Below, in pieces: positions 35,873-45,081 of a DNA stretch of 64,000 nt; position 1 is the first letter of the stretch, and each line of letters begins with the position of its first letter. The notes under the pieces are model-generated. The model had not been told where the DNA came from, searched no databases, and saw nothing but the letters and a program-made list of their open reading frames with translations. Origin of the DNA: JACMJL01 sp963791805. GTDB taxonomy: Bacteria > Bacillota > Clostridia > Clostridiales > Clostridiaceae. Position numbers and translations under genes: made by a program. The stretch lies in contig CAWBTU010000004.1 in the NCBI GenBank assembly GCA_963791805.1, positions 372,001 to 436,000 on the forward strand, written 5' to 3'.

Positions 35873-37189
35873 TTAATTATTTAGGAATGTTGAACCTACT
35901 GGAAAACTATTTCTGTTTGTATCAGTATAACTTCCTACTGGTGTTGTTACTGTCATAGCATTACATTTATCAAATGAACTATCTCCTATACGTGTTACGC
36001 TGTTTGGTATTGTTATGTCTTTTAGATTTGTACAGCCGTCAAATGCACTATCTCCTATATTGGTTACGTTGTTTGGTATTGTTATATTATTTAATGATGT
36101 ACAGTTAGCAAATACACTGTATCCTATGAATGTTACATTATTTGATAATGTAACAGAATTTAGTGCTTTACAGTCAAAAAATGCATAATCTCCCATACTT
36201 GTTACACTACTTGGTATTGTTATTGATGTTAATTCTGTACAGTCTGAAAATGCATGAGCTCCTATAGTTATTATACCGTTTGGTATATTTATAGAAGTTA
36301 ATGATTCACAACCATCAAATGCATCACGTGCTATACTTGTCACTGTATTTGGTATGTTTATAGATTTCAGTGCTTTACATCCATTAAATTGACTACCTTC
36401 TATACTCATTACGTTATTTGATAGAATTACAGAAGCCAATGATGTACAGTCTGAAAATGTACAACCTCCCATACTTGTTACTGTATTTGGTATTGTTATA
36501 GAGGTTAGTGCTGTACAACCATAAAAGACACCATTTTCTATACTTGTTATACTGTTTGGTATATTTACAGAAATCAGTGCTGTACAACTATCAAATACAC
36601 CATTTCCTATACTTGTAACTACTACTCCACCAATTGTTGCAGGTATATTAACAACTCCACCTGCACCTACATATGCTGTTATTTTTCCAGCACCATCAAA
36701 TATAAAGTCTGCTTCATCTGTAGATGGTTTAGGTGTTTCTGCTACCTCTACTTTATTTAAGTCTACTATCTCCGCATTGAATATTGCTATACTTCCTTTT
36801 GGAAGTCTTGCTAGTTGTTCTTTGGTTGGTTTTACACTGTAGGTGTACACAACATTACTATAGTTTCCTGGTTCGTTTGTACCATCTAAGGGTGTCGAAT
36901 ATACTCCTTTTAGTGTTTTGTTGTTTGAGTTTGTTAGACTTTGATACTCTGATTCTAAATTTAATCCATCTATGGCTGCTTGTGCAACCTGTGTTGGTGT
37001 ACCTGCTAGTGCTATTGCATCACCCTTCAATTCTAAGTATCCTTGTACTGCTCGTTGGTTGGCTGAATTGCCAGCGCCTTTGGCTAATTGTTTAGGTCCA
37101 CCTGATTTTGGTATTAAAACTGCTGCTAGTATTGCTATGATGGCTAGCACAACCATTAATTCAATTAATGTAAATCCTTTCTTTTTCAT
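35873..37189 (-). CDS. Type IV prepilin-like N-terminus fused to BspA-type leucine-rich repeats
   Basis: The N-terminus, MKKKG then FTLIELMVVLAIIAILAAV, is a class III prepilin signal: cleavage after Gly5, Phe at +1 and Glu at +5. Residues 30-175 are a pilin-like body. Residues about 175-430 are ten BspA/Treponema-type repeats of about 23 residues, each with FxxCxxLxSIxIPNxVTSIG and one cysteine. Pilins normally end in a small globular head, so a repeat-array head is unusual and suggests an adhesive or receptor-binding pilus tip. It needs a prepilin peptidase and assembly ATPase, not seen here. GGAGG precedes the ATG. Confidence 0.85.
   Translation of the reverse strand: MKKKGFTLIELMVVLAIIAILAAVLIPKSGGPKQLAKGAGNSANQRAVQGYLELKGDAIALAGTPTQVAQAAIDGLNLESEYQSLTNSNNKTLKGVYSTPLDGTNEPGNYSNVVYTYSVKPTKEQLARLPKGSIAIFNAEIVDLNKVEVAETPKPSTDEADFIFDGAGKITAYVGAGGVVNIPATIGGVVVTSIGNGVFDSCTALISVNIPNSITSIENGVFYGCTALTSITIPNTVTSMGGCTFSDCTSLASVILSNNVMSIEGSQFNGCKALKSINIPNTVTSIARDAFDGCESLTSINIPNGIITIGAHAFSDCTELTSITIPSSVTSMGDYAFFDCKALNSVTLSNNVTFIGYSVFANCTSLNNITIPNNVTNIGDSAFDGCTNLKDITIPNSVTRIGDSSFDKCNAMTVTTPVGSYTDTNRNSFPVGSTFLNN
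35990..36610. repeat. 69-bp tandem repeats inside the pilin-LRR gene
   Basis: Around nine imperfect 69-base units, each encoding one 23-residue leucine-rich repeat. Recurring plus-strand words are GTTTGGTAT and CTCCTAT(A). Repeat number could change by recombination. Confidence 0.75.
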
Positions 37190-37356
37190 AATATCCTCCT
37201 TATTATACGTTTCAGATAAACTGTATCTTTTCCTTAGTACTTAAATTTATTTAATATGTAGTTTGACTAATTAAGTTCGAATTTCCCTTTAAAATTCAAT
37301 GCCTATATTATCATTTATAGTTATTAATAATCTATCATCCATTATATAAAAATCTA

Positions 37357-37770
37357 TTATCTGCTGAATTCTTTTTCTATTGAGCTACTTACCTTTAAGG
37401 TTGATTTTAATATAACTCCAGCTATTATAACTCCACTTTGCATAAGGCTGATTAGCTGATTTTTATCTATCTCAAAGTTTTTTCCAACCCTGTCTACAAT
37501 AATAAATACTATTTTATTATCAAAAATCTTACGCTTCACAACTGTATAATATTGTTTTCCATCATTCTCTCCTGCAATTCCTATATTGGAGAAGTATATG
37601 CTTAGCCTATTGTGTCCTGCAAATCCCCTAATATCATAATTGTCATCTTTTAAAGCTTTAGTAAGTTGTGTCCCTTTCATATTTAATATTTCATTCGTCT
37701 CAGTATTGAGAAAATTATAACTTTCTATGCGTCCATTGCTTGCTAGTATCTTAGATATAGGTATTAACAT
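37357..37770 (-). CDS. Two-repeat family protein, member C (unknown)
   Basis: Shortest and most divergent member. First repeat: ISKILASNGRIESYNFLNTE, ending KALKDDNYDIRGF. Second repeat: KIVFIIVDRVGKNFEIDKNQ, ending ISLMQSGVIIAGVIL. No signal peptide. The start MLIPISKILASNG follows GGGGGTG by about 7 bases; seven upstream codons are dropped. It lies directly upstream of the pilin gene in the direction of transcription, so it may share its operon. Confidence 0.65.
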   Translation of the reverse strand: MLIPISKILASNGRIESYNFLNTETNEILNMKGTQLTKALKDDNYDIRGFAGHNRLSIYFSNIGIAGENDGKQYYTVVKRKIFDNKIVFIIVDRVGKNFEIDKNQLISLMQSGVIIAGVILKSTLKVSSSIEKEFSR

Positions 37771-37932
37771 TCTTTTCACCCCCTTATTCATTAGTTATTT
37801 ATTACTCACTAATATGCTTTTAAATAGGCTTCATTATTTTCACATAGGTTTATTTTTATCACAGTAAATGCCCTGTTTGTAATATATCTTGATATACCTA
37901 TAAACTCTATGACCCTAAATTTGTATAAAAAT

Positions 37933-37959
37933 AAAAGACCCCCTAATTTGTATAAATTG
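37933..37959 (-). terminator. Terminator of the 56-residue gene
   Basis: AAAGACCCC pairs with GGGGTCTTT, extended by AATTT/AAATT after a two-base bulge. Confidence 0.65.
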
Positions 37960-38061
37960 GGGTCTTTATTTCTAATACATAGATGCATATATTATTTCAT
38001 TTAATTTTCTTTTGTATTAATGTATATGTCAATCTTCTTAACATTTAAACTCGTCATAACT

Positions 38062-38232
38062 TCACCCCGTTTTCGTTTGTGCTTTTTCTTTTTCCTTAGA
38101 TGCTTCTAGTATTCTTTCTTTAATTTCTTGTAAGTCAGTCTCAAAAGCATTTTTATCTGATAAATACTCTACTGCTAAACTTATATCTCCTAAACTTATT
38201 GTTGAACCAACGTTGAACCCTATCACAGCCAT
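38062..38232 (-). CDS. Small unknown protein
   Basis: 56 residues: MAVIGFNVGSTISLGDISLA, an acidic middle, and a lysine-rich end (KERILEASKEKEKAQTKTG). GGAGGTGGG lies 4-5 bases before the ATG, a strong site. No family recognised. Monocistronic with its own terminator. Confidence 0.55.
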   Translation of the reverse strand: MAVIGFNVGSTISLGDISLAVEYLSDKNAFETDLQEIKERILEASKEKEKAQTKTG

Positions 38233-38349
38233 TTGACCCACCTCCATTTTAATATTTAAATAATACTCAGTATTATGCTTTATTTTCAGCTTTTAACTTT
38301 TTATAGTGAGCCTTTTATGTCTACGTCTTTAGACGTATTATGAAATTTA

Positions 38350-38382
38350 AAAGTCTAGCAGCTTAATAACTACTAGACTCTT
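38350..38382. terminator. Terminator of the 134-residue gene
   Basis: AAGTCTAGCAG and CTACTAGACTT-type arms with a T-rich run on the plus strand and G-U tolerance on the minus strand; it may act in both directions. Confidence 0.6.
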
Positions 38383-38785
38383 ATTTTTTATTTATGAGGT
38401 TTTTATCAAATTCAATCTCTTCAAATCCAAACAATCCTAAGTAATAGAATCTACTTAAACCGTCTTTATTTTCAATCTCTACAACATCGGATGTTGTCAG
38501 CTCTTTTTCATACGTGTCAAATATCTTATCTAGGTTATTTGTTGCTTTACCCTCAAATTTTAAAATATAAATGTTCGAAATTATATCATCTGTATTTAGG
38601 TCTATAGCATCCTGAATCTGTTCTCTAGGTAACGTCTTGTTTATATTATATATTTTTAATATTATTTTATCTCTGCTTGTACTTTTAGGTTTAGTATCAG
38701 TTATATTTTTATTTCCTTTCTTTTTAGTTGCTTCTATTGTACTTTTCATTTCTTCTCTGCTACTTTTCATCTTTATCACATTCAT
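38381..38785 (-). CDS. Unknown small soluble protein
   Basis: 134 residues with a basic lysine/serine-rich first third (SSREEMKSTIEATKKKGNKN) and a helical rest (PREQIQDAIDLNTDDIISNIYILKFEG). The region after residue 40 looks like a winged-helix or helical bundle, but no family is recognised. The gene overlaps the upstream gene by 26 bases, and the exact start among ATG codons 1, 6 and 13 is unclear because none has a good ribosome site. Confidence 0.55.
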   Translation of the reverse strand: MNVIKMKSSREEMKSTIEATKKKGNKNITDTKPKSTSRDKIILKIYNINKTLPREQIQDAIDLNTDDIISNIYILKFEGKATNNLDKIFDTYEKELTTSDVVEIENKDGLSRFYYLGLFGFEEIEFDKNLINKK

Positions 38786-39149
38786 CGCACAGTGTCTGTA
38801 TCCAGTTCCTGTTGTTCCTTACTTTTCCGATCGCTCCACATTCCTCACATATTGTTTCACTTTTGACTTGATATTCGATTATAAGTTCGTATACTTCTCC
38901 AATGGAGTATTTAGCGTTGAATCTCAGTGTCCCATACTTTTCTGTAATGTCTTCAATACGAAAATCATGTATATCTACATTATACTTTTTATATAGTTCT
39001 TCAATCTTCCCTACTAGTTCGATCACTAAATCATGCCAGCCCACTGAATATACTTGTCCATTTATCATCTGTTGCCATATATAATCATCTTTTTTAATGT
39101 TTGGGTATTTCTCTGTTAATGTTTCCTCAATTAAATATGGATACTTCAT
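38760..39149 (-). CDS. Small zinc-binding protein (unknown)
   Basis: 129 residues. The C-terminus holds CEECGAIGKVRNNRNWIQTLCDEC, two CxxC knuckles around an RNxxWIxTLC core common in phage and plasmid proteins of Firmicutes. The first part has WQQMINGQVYSVGWHDLVIE and EKYGTLRFNAKYS. Function unknown. AGGGG lies about 9 bases before the ATG. Confidence 0.65.
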   Translation of the reverse strand: MKYPYLIEETLTEKYPNIKKDDYIWQQMINGQVYSVGWHDLVIELVGKIEELYKKYNVDIHDFRIEDITEKYGTLRFNAKYSIGEVYELIIEYQVKSETICEECGAIGKVRNNRNWIQTLCDECDKDEK

Positions 39150-39191
39150 TTTTTAATGCCCCTTTCCTTTCAACTATGAAACTGATAAACC

Positions 39192-39503
39192 TTAACATTC
39201 ATTAGCTAAAAGCATTGTTATATTTTCCATGTCTTTTATTACATAGATTTTAGCCTCCACTGGGTTGTCTGTATAATATCTATACGTCTTTCTATATTCC
39301 AACCCTTCTTTTGAATGAATTATCTGCTGAATCAGTCCTTTTTTCATATCAAATTCTATGCTTAAATCAAACACCTGCAAGCTTTCTCTTTCATTAACTT
39401 TTATATCATCGTACAAACCCCAGAGCGTTAGGTATGTCAAATTATTCTTATTATTCATTTCCCTAATGCCCTTAGTTATAAATCTATTGTCGTTGTTTTC
39501 CAT
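39192..39503 (-). CDS. DUF960 family protein
   Basis: Matches the DUF960 outline: FITKGIREM, then LTLWGLYDDIK, then LQVFDLSIEFDMKKGLIQQI and HSKEGLEYRKTYRYY. DUF960 proteins are small, found in Firmicutes phages and plasmids, and of unknown function. Length 103 aa is normal. Lies in a run of small genes on the same strand. Confidence 0.7.
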   Translation of the reverse strand: MENNDNRFITKGIREMNNKNNLTYLTLWGLYDDIKVNERESLQVFDLSIEFDMKKGLIQQIIHSKEGLEYRKTYRYYTDNPVEAKIYVIKDMENITMLLANEC

Positions 39504-39674
39504 TTTTTACTCCACCTTCTATTCAAATTTCAATAATAATTTTATTGAAAAGATGGTAACGCAAAAACCCTACATATTACAATAGAAAATCACTCATTTA
39601 AAAAAATAAATTTTAACCCTTTAATCCTAATTGTTGCAACGCTTTTATTTAGCTTTAAAGCTTTATTCTCAATT

Positions 39675-39704
39675 AAAAAAGCTATCTAATTTACTTAGAT
39701 AGCC
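39675..39704 (-). terminator. Terminator of the 155-residue gene
   Basis: GCTATCT pairs with AGATAGC, followed on the minus strand by TTTTTT. Confidence 0.7.
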
Positions 39705-39714
39705 TTCATAATTT

Positions 39715-40182
39715 CTACACCCACTTTATCAACTTAATTTCATTATTTACAACTATTACCTTTATGTATGTCTCTATGTTATTTTTAATACGTTTTGTTT
39801 CCTCCTCTTTGTACTTATGCTCATGAAACCACTCAAACCATGACCTAGAAGAAAGTTTGAGAAGTCGTTCATCTTTATAAGTGTCTTCATCCCCAGATTT
39901 CATTATTATTAATTTTATGAAATAGTATTTATTATTAAAATTACTACAATCACAGTATTCTTCAACTTCACCTTTAAGTTTTCCAATAAATTCTTGCTTG
40001 ACTTCGCCTGTTACAATGTCATCAATGATGACATCCATTGGTATTTCATTAATTAGCTGATCTAGTATTTCCAGCTGGTCTTCCAACTCTTTCTTTTCTT
40101 TTCTACTTAATTCGTCTTCTAATGTTATCAGTCTATCGCTCATGTTTTGATAACAATTTACATATAGCTCATCTCTGGTCAA
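39715..40182 (-). CDS. Unknown acidic protein
   Basis: 155 residues, strongly charged and helical (RLITLEDELSRKEKKELEDQ), then a strand-rich second half (NNKYYFIKLIIMKSG, YIKVIVVNNEIKLIKWV). A TTG start with GGGGAG six bases before it is used. It lies 20 bases after the KLLMDSIKDEDY-family gene and is probably in the same operon. No family recognised. Confidence 0.55.
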   Translation of the reverse strand: MTRDELYVNCYQNMSDRLITLEDELSRKEKKELEDQLEILDQLINEIPMDVIIDDIVTGEVKQEFIGKLKGEVEEYCDCSNFNNKYYFIKLIIMKSGDEDTYKDERLLKLSSRSWFEWFHEHKYKEEETKRIKNNIETYIKVIVVNNEIKLIKWV

Positions 40183-40203
40183 ATAACACTCCCCCCTTAG
40201 TTT

Positions 40204-40728
40204 TTATGATATTAGATACAATATGTTTTTCAATGTCTCACTGATTCCAAAATAAAGTTCCCCTCTTTTATTCAAAAAATCTAGCCTCATCCAAAGCTCC
40301 TCTTTACATTTAAAGTCCTCCCAATCACTTGTGTTAATTTTGTGCCATGTTATATTTCCAATTATTATTGTCTCAGCAGAATAGGGGAAGCTAACACCTA
40401 TTGGTAGCATTTTATTCTTTTTATTCACTGCATTTATAGTTACGAGAAGTTCTATATTGTTTATTGATATGTCTATGAAAATGAGAGCTAGCATATGTTC
40501 TATCATTTTATTCTCCATTTTATATATGTCTAATATCAATGATTCATTTAAAATGAATGACAGATTCATTCTTGATCTTCCGTTTAAACTCTCTTTTCGT
40601 GCTACTTCACCATCTTCTAGTAAAGCTACACAGTATCCATTTTCTAGTACTTCTTTTTTGTATTCCTCATCTATTATGTTGTTAATTAGTTTTGTATTAT
40701 CATACTCTTTCTCTTTAACATATTTCAT
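40204..40728 (-). CDS. One-domain member of the KLLMDSIKDEDY family (unknown)
   Basis: 174 residues corresponding to one half of the duplicated 485-residue protein at 15.1-16.6 kb. It contains YDNTKLINNIIDEEYKKEV, ENGYCVALLEDGEV, NITWHKINTSDWEDF, then LWMRLDFLNKRGELYFGI. The start MKYVKEKEYDN follows GGAGGG by 7 bases. Function unknown. Presence in two distant places suggests copying within the element. Confidence 0.65.
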   Translation of the reverse strand: MKYVKEKEYDNTKLINNIIDEEYKKEVLENGYCVALLEDGEVARKESLNGRSRMNLSFILNESLILDIYKMENKMIEHMLALIFIDISINNIELLVTINAVNKKNKMLPIGVSFPYSAETIIIGNITWHKINTSDWEDFKCKEELWMRLDFLNKRGELYFGISETLKNILYLIS

Positions 40729-40828
40729 TTGTGTACCCTCCAATCTTTATTATTCTATATTCACACATATGCTTGTATTTTAGCTTCTGTCTCAAATAGC
40801 CGATGCTTCAGTAACATTACAATTGAAT

Positions 40829-40878
40829 AAAATAACAGACCAGAAGTTATAAAATTCACACTTCTGGTCTGTTATTTT
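40829..40878. terminator. Strong bidirectional terminator
   Basis: A 19-base perfect stem (AAAATAACAGACCAGAAGT with its complement) around a 12-base loop, with T-tracts on both strands. It lies downstream of the 894-residue secreted protein. The rest of the 40744-41094 interval holds no gene. Confidence 0.8.
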
Positions 40879-41094
40879 TATATAAATCATTTACCTTTTA
40901 ATTCCCTTTTTAGCCTATTTGAAATTCACAAAACTTAAATTTAAGATTTAAAATTTAACCTACTGTATACCCTAGTTTTTCACCACTGTACTATAGTGTT
41001 TCTATAGCTGCTAACACCATTTTTTCATTAGTATTAACCGATCCCATTGATTAATATTTATGTTTGTTAGCTTCACATGTTAACAATGCTTATT

Positions 41095-43779
41095 CTATCT
41101 CATTCTAGTTCGAATACCTTTAAATATGTTACCACTTACATCTATCCCTACTGCTGGTGCTGAAGTCTCTTTGCCGTTTCTCTTGTATGCCTTAGCTGTA
41201 AATTGATACTGAGTATTTAATCTATTACTATTTGTGTCTAGGGTTAAAGGTGTTGTCAGTGGTAAATAGTATTCATACTTTGTCTGTAAGTAATTACTCT
41301 CAACTATTGGTATTAATACCTTTCCAGTTGGTATTGCTGGGTCTAAGCTGTATATTTCTTGTGGGAAATCTAGCTCTAGTAAGTAAGGTTGACCAGTAGT
41401 ATCTAATGTAAATGTAAGTAACTGACCTTGTCTTGATATAACTGGTGTTATTCCTAAGTTAGCTGTTAGTAGTTCAAATATCTTACTTTGCAATAGTGCT
41501 GTATTTCCTACGTTATCCTTCGCATAAATATCTACTTGAAGTTGCTCACTGCTAAATAGACTGTATGCATCTAAGCTGTCTAATTGCCATGTGCTTGCAT
41601 CAACACTGTGTAATGGTTTTGTAACTGAATTGGCTGTTCCTGGCTGTGTAATAACTGCATATAATTCTTTTACTCCACTTCCTCCATTATCGCTTACATT
41701 GTTAATCATAGCTGATAACTGTAAGTCATATGACATGCTATAAGTCGAATCCCCTGTTGGTGGAGTTTTATCTATATTAGTTACGTGTAACACACTTTCA
41801 GGACTTATATAACCCTCTACATCTGTGTATTTAAAGTAAACATCACAGTTTGAACTAATCGTTACTGCTCCATTATAGGTTTTATATGTTCCACCAACTC
41901 CAACTTTGTATACCATAGAATTGGTTGTGTCAACTAAACCTATTCGTGCAAATTGAACTGTCGTATAATCTGATTGACTATTCATGAATGATGCTATGTT
42001 AGCTGATTGATTACTTGTGAAGGTGTATGATGCTGTTGCATATTTCCACCCATCACCCATATCAGTTGTTATTATAGGTAGTGTATTTCTATATCCACCT
42101 GCATCGTTTATCCACCAACCTATATAAAATGGTGTTCCACTGCCTCTTGTCATCCTGTAATAGAATGAGAATGTATAAGTATGACCTGCTAAATAAGTGT
42201 CTTGGTTCACTGGACCTATATAATTCAGAGGCCAGTTTCCTCCGTCACCGTCTTCTCTTGCTACATTTACACCAGTCCCATAAGGAGTAGCTACATTTGT
42301 TATTGTTGTTGCATCTGCTGATGCTGCCCAGTCAGTTGTTCCATTTACAAAGTCTCCGTTTTCAAACCTATTTACTGTTAGTATATCGACTGGAGGCTCT
42401 ACATATGCTTTTATAGTAGTACCTGTCCATTCTGTTACGTCTTCCCAAGTGTTTGGAGCTGTCAGACTTTTTCTGGCTAGTGTACATGTTGTTGCTACTG
42501 CCGCTGAGAAACCTCCTGAGTCAAATACATAAGCATGAGACAAGTAAACTCCGTATTCATTGTTATGCACTTTTCTATTTACATGATATACCCAAGTATT
42601 ACCTCCATTAAATGTTGCTTTGGACACTGCACTTGTTTGCCATGCTACATCTATATCATCTTGACCATTTAGATTTGTCCATGTTGGAACTTGTACCCTG
42701 TCTATAGCTAAAGTACCTGTACCAACTGTACAGAACACATCATATCCATTACTGCTAATATTTTTTATTACTGCACTGATTGTTGGCGGTATAACTACTT
42801 GCGTTATTGTCTGGGGGTTTGCCCCAAACCATGCTACGCTTTCTTGTAACATTTTAAAGCTGTTCATATAAGTTACTGCACTTGTTGATGCTGTATAATT
42901 TATAGTCCAAGTGTAACTTCCACCAGGTGCTATATTGTAAGGTAGTTCATATCGCGCTGGCGCTGAAGGATAGTTACTTGCACCCCAATCCGTACCTAGT
43001 TTGTATTGTCCTGCTACCCATGTATAAGCTCCATTATTTGTAGCTGTAACTGTGTAACTAACTGCTGACCCTGCCAATACTTTTGTAGGTGCATTGGATG
43101 TCACAATTGCATCTCTGTCTAAAACTGTTGCTCCACTGTATCCTTGTGTATATTGTCTTGTGTCTGGTTTAGATATAGTCCCAGAATAAGTAGAACTTTC
43201 TGTGTACTGATTGTAATAATAATAGTTACCTACGACCAATCCACTTCCCCAGTTATTTAAATACGTTAACCCCGAATAAGTTGAGGTGTAACTTTTCTGT
43301 GGTAAACTTCCTCTAAATGAATCATCTATGCCTAAGTCTGCATAGTAAGTGCTTGTACTGCACGGTCTACTTCGATCTAAATTCATATTATTAATGGTAC
43401 CATAAATGTAGATTCTACCTCCTGTTCCTAAGTAATCTACATTACCAGGAGCTCCCCATGTCGTTAACCATGACCAACTATTATTTAGTGCTGGATTTCC
43501 TCCTTTATATCTACCATAATCTCTATTTACCCAAGAACTTGTCCAATTGAAAGTTCTTGGACTTGTATCGCTACCACTTGATACATAAGAACCTCCATTT
43601 TTGTATAATGTACCACACCAAGTTCCATCGTCATACCAAACACTATCTGCGAAAGAATTTGATGCATTAGTTTGACTTGCGCTAGCTGTATTAGCACTAA
43701 CTTTATAAGTCTTCAAGCATAATATTGATAGTACAATAAATATTACACTTAAACATTTAAACCACTTATTATATCTCAC
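41095..43779 (-). CDS. Large secreted protein with a GBS-Bsp-like repeat and a carbohydrate-binding-like domain
   Basis: The GTG start follows AAAGGAGG and gives a good signal peptide (WFKCLSVIFIVLSILCL, cut near VSA-NTA). The N-terminal part (WYDDGTWCGTLYKNGGSYVS) resembles large secreted proteins of clostridial mobile elements. Residues about 235-325 look like an immunoglobulin-type domain (YTVTATNNGAYTWVAG). Residues about 335-415 match a GBS-Bsp-like repeat (IDRVQVPTWTNLNGQDDI, VHNNEYGVYLSHAYVFD). Residues about 470-590 (NRFENGDFVNGTTDW) resemble CBM4/9-type carbohydrate-binding modules. The tail has Ig-like folds. It probably binds cell-wall glycans; length 894 aa. Confidence 0.75.
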   Translation of the reverse strand: MRYNKWFKCLSVIFIVLSILCLKTYKVSANTASASQTNASNSFADSVWYDDGTWCGTLYKNGGSYVSSGSDTSPRTFNWTSSWVNRDYGRYKGGNPALNNSWSWLTTWGAPGNVDYLGTGGRIYIYGTINNMNLDRSRPCSTSTYYADLGIDDSFRGSLPQKSYTSTYSGLTYLNNWGSGLVVGNYYYYNQYTESSTYSGTISKPDTRQYTQGYSGATVLDRDAIVTSNAPTKVLAGSAVSYTVTATNNGAYTWVAGQYKLGTDWGASNYPSAPARYELPYNIAPGGSYTWTINYTASTSAVTYMNSFKMLQESVAWFGANPQTITQVVIPPTISAVIKNISSNGYDVFCTVGTGTLAIDRVQVPTWTNLNGQDDIDVAWQTSAVSKATFNGGNTWVYHVNRKVHNNEYGVYLSHAYVFDSGGFSAAVATTCTLARKSLTAPNTWEDVTEWTGTTIKAYVEPPVDILTVNRFENGDFVNGTTDWAASADATTITNVATPYGTGVNVAREDGDGGNWPLNYIGPVNQDTYLAGHTYTFSFYYRMTRGSGTPFYIGWWINDAGGYRNTLPIITTDMGDGWKYATASYTFTSNQSANIASFMNSQSDYTTVQFARIGLVDTTNSMVYKVGVGGTYKTYNGAVTISSNCDVYFKYTDVEGYISPESVLHVTNIDKTPPTGDSTYSMSYDLQLSAMINNVSDNGGSGVKELYAVITQPGTANSVTKPLHSVDASTWQLDSLDAYSLFSSEQLQVDIYAKDNVGNTALLQSKIFELLTANLGITPVISRQGQLLTFTLDTTGQPYLLELDFPQEIYSLDPAIPTGKVLIPIVESNYLQTKYEYYLPLTTPLTLDTNSNRLNTQYQFTAKAYKRNGKETSAPAVGIDVSGNIFKGIRTRMR

Positions 43780-43816
43780 ATCTCTTACCTCCTTTATACT
43801 TACTTTATAAGTATTT

Positions 43817-44710
43817 TTAGTAAGAACAACCAAACCCAATACCCACTAGCGTTATTATATTTTTCTTAGTTGCTGAGTCATAATATACTACAGCATCAGT
43901 GAATGTTCCTCCAATTGATGACTCAGAAGATTGTCCAAACTCATTCCATACGTCTGTTATATTTGTTGCAGACGTTGTGAAAGTTTTACATATTCCATTT
44001 TGTATAGTAAGTGTACAATCTTTATTTATAGGTTCCCCACCCATAGTTACTATATACTCATTCCAGCTTGGTAGTCCTTTTACATATGTACTGTAGTTAG
44101 AAGCAGTAACCTTGCCACCTACAATATCAAGTGTAGTTTGATGCAAACAATCTTTATTTGTACCATTATAACCATCATAATTTAGAACTTTAAACCTTGA
44201 ACAGAATGCATCTGTTAAATCCTGGTCAATTCCACTTTGCTTAGCTGGCGCTACAACAGGTGCTGCTATTACAACAGGTGCAACCGCTGGTGCCTCTGCT
44301 ACTTTAGCAGGAGTTGTTGGTTTACTAACAGTCGTTTCTGATTGTTGTGCTACTTGTGTCTTTTTATCACCTATAGTATCTTTACTTACTTCAGGTACAG
44401 TTACTGCTGCTATGCTTTGCTTATCAGCGTCACTAACTTCTACTGTTTTTCCGTTAGCGTCTATTGCAGTTACAATTCCTTCTTTGCTTCTCTCTATTTT
44501 TGACCCATCTTTTTTTAATATCTCTATAGTCTCATTTGCATGTTTTTTTAAATTTTGATTTTCTGCTGTTTTAGTGCCATCATTATTTTCATAGTGCATA
44601 ATTATACTTCCACCTGTAGCAGCTCCTCCGGCTATTGCTACACAAACTATAGCCGAAACGATCTTGGTCTTTGTACTTGCTGTTACTATATTCATAAAAG
44701 TTGACTTCAT
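43817..44710 (-). CDS. Single-pass membrane protein with secreted domain (unknown)
   Basis: A membrane helix at residues about 17-38 (KIVSAIVCVAIAGGAATGGS) puts the rest outside the cell. After a charged linker (ILKKDGSKIERSKEGIVTAI) comes a proline/alanine-rich stretch (APAVAPVVIAAPVVAPAK) and then a globular C-terminal domain with paired cysteines (AFCSRFKVLNYDGYNG, KDCLHQT, KDCTLTIQNGICK, FGCSY). Fifth envelope gene, 37 bases upstream of the 894-residue protein, probably one operon with it. No family recognised. Confidence 0.7.
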   Translation of the reverse strand: MKSTFMNIVTASTKTKIVSAIVCVAIAGGAATGGSIIMHYENNDGTKTAENQNLKKHANETIEILKKDGSKIERSKEGIVTAIDANGKTVEVSDADKQSIAAVTVPEVSKDTIGDKKTQVAQQSETTVSKPTTPAKVAEAPAVAPVVIAAPVVAPAKQSGIDQDLTDAFCSRFKVLNYDGYNGTNKDCLHQTTLDIVGGKVTASNYSTYVKGLPSWNEYIVTMGGEPINKDCTLTIQNGICKTFTTSATNITDVWNEFGQSSESSIGGTFTDAVVYYDSATKKNIITLVGIGFGCSY

Positions 44711-45081
44711 TTTAGTTCTCCCCCCTTCTCCTGCTAATATAAAGATTGATAAATCTTAGCTCCTATTTTTTACCACTTAAACTTTTAATCTTTAAAATTC
44801 TCAAAACTTAACTTTAATTTCCACTCAATTATTGAAATTCAGAATTTAACTTCTGTATAACCTATTTTTTCATTGGTGCTATTCTTTTTTTCTATTGATG
44901 TTGTTCCATTTCTTCAGTAGTAATAAATCTATATTTATTGTTCCACAATTTAATCACATACCTTATTTATTTTTACTTATTGCTGATTTATTACTTACTG
45001 CTTTTTACTAGCTTTACATATAAAAGCATCAGTCTAATAAACAATTATTTTATCAAAGTGAAACTAAATGCCTAGCCTTTT
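44711..45081. other. Gene-free interval resembling the one near 40.9 kb
   Basis: No gene seen. The segment around 44805-44885 contains AATTTAACTTCTGTATAACC followed by TTTTTTCATT. The interval near 40925-41005 has a diverged copy (AATTTAACCTACTGTATACC then TTTTTCA). Both flank surface-protein genes, so this may be a shared control or recombination segment. Confidence 0.4.
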
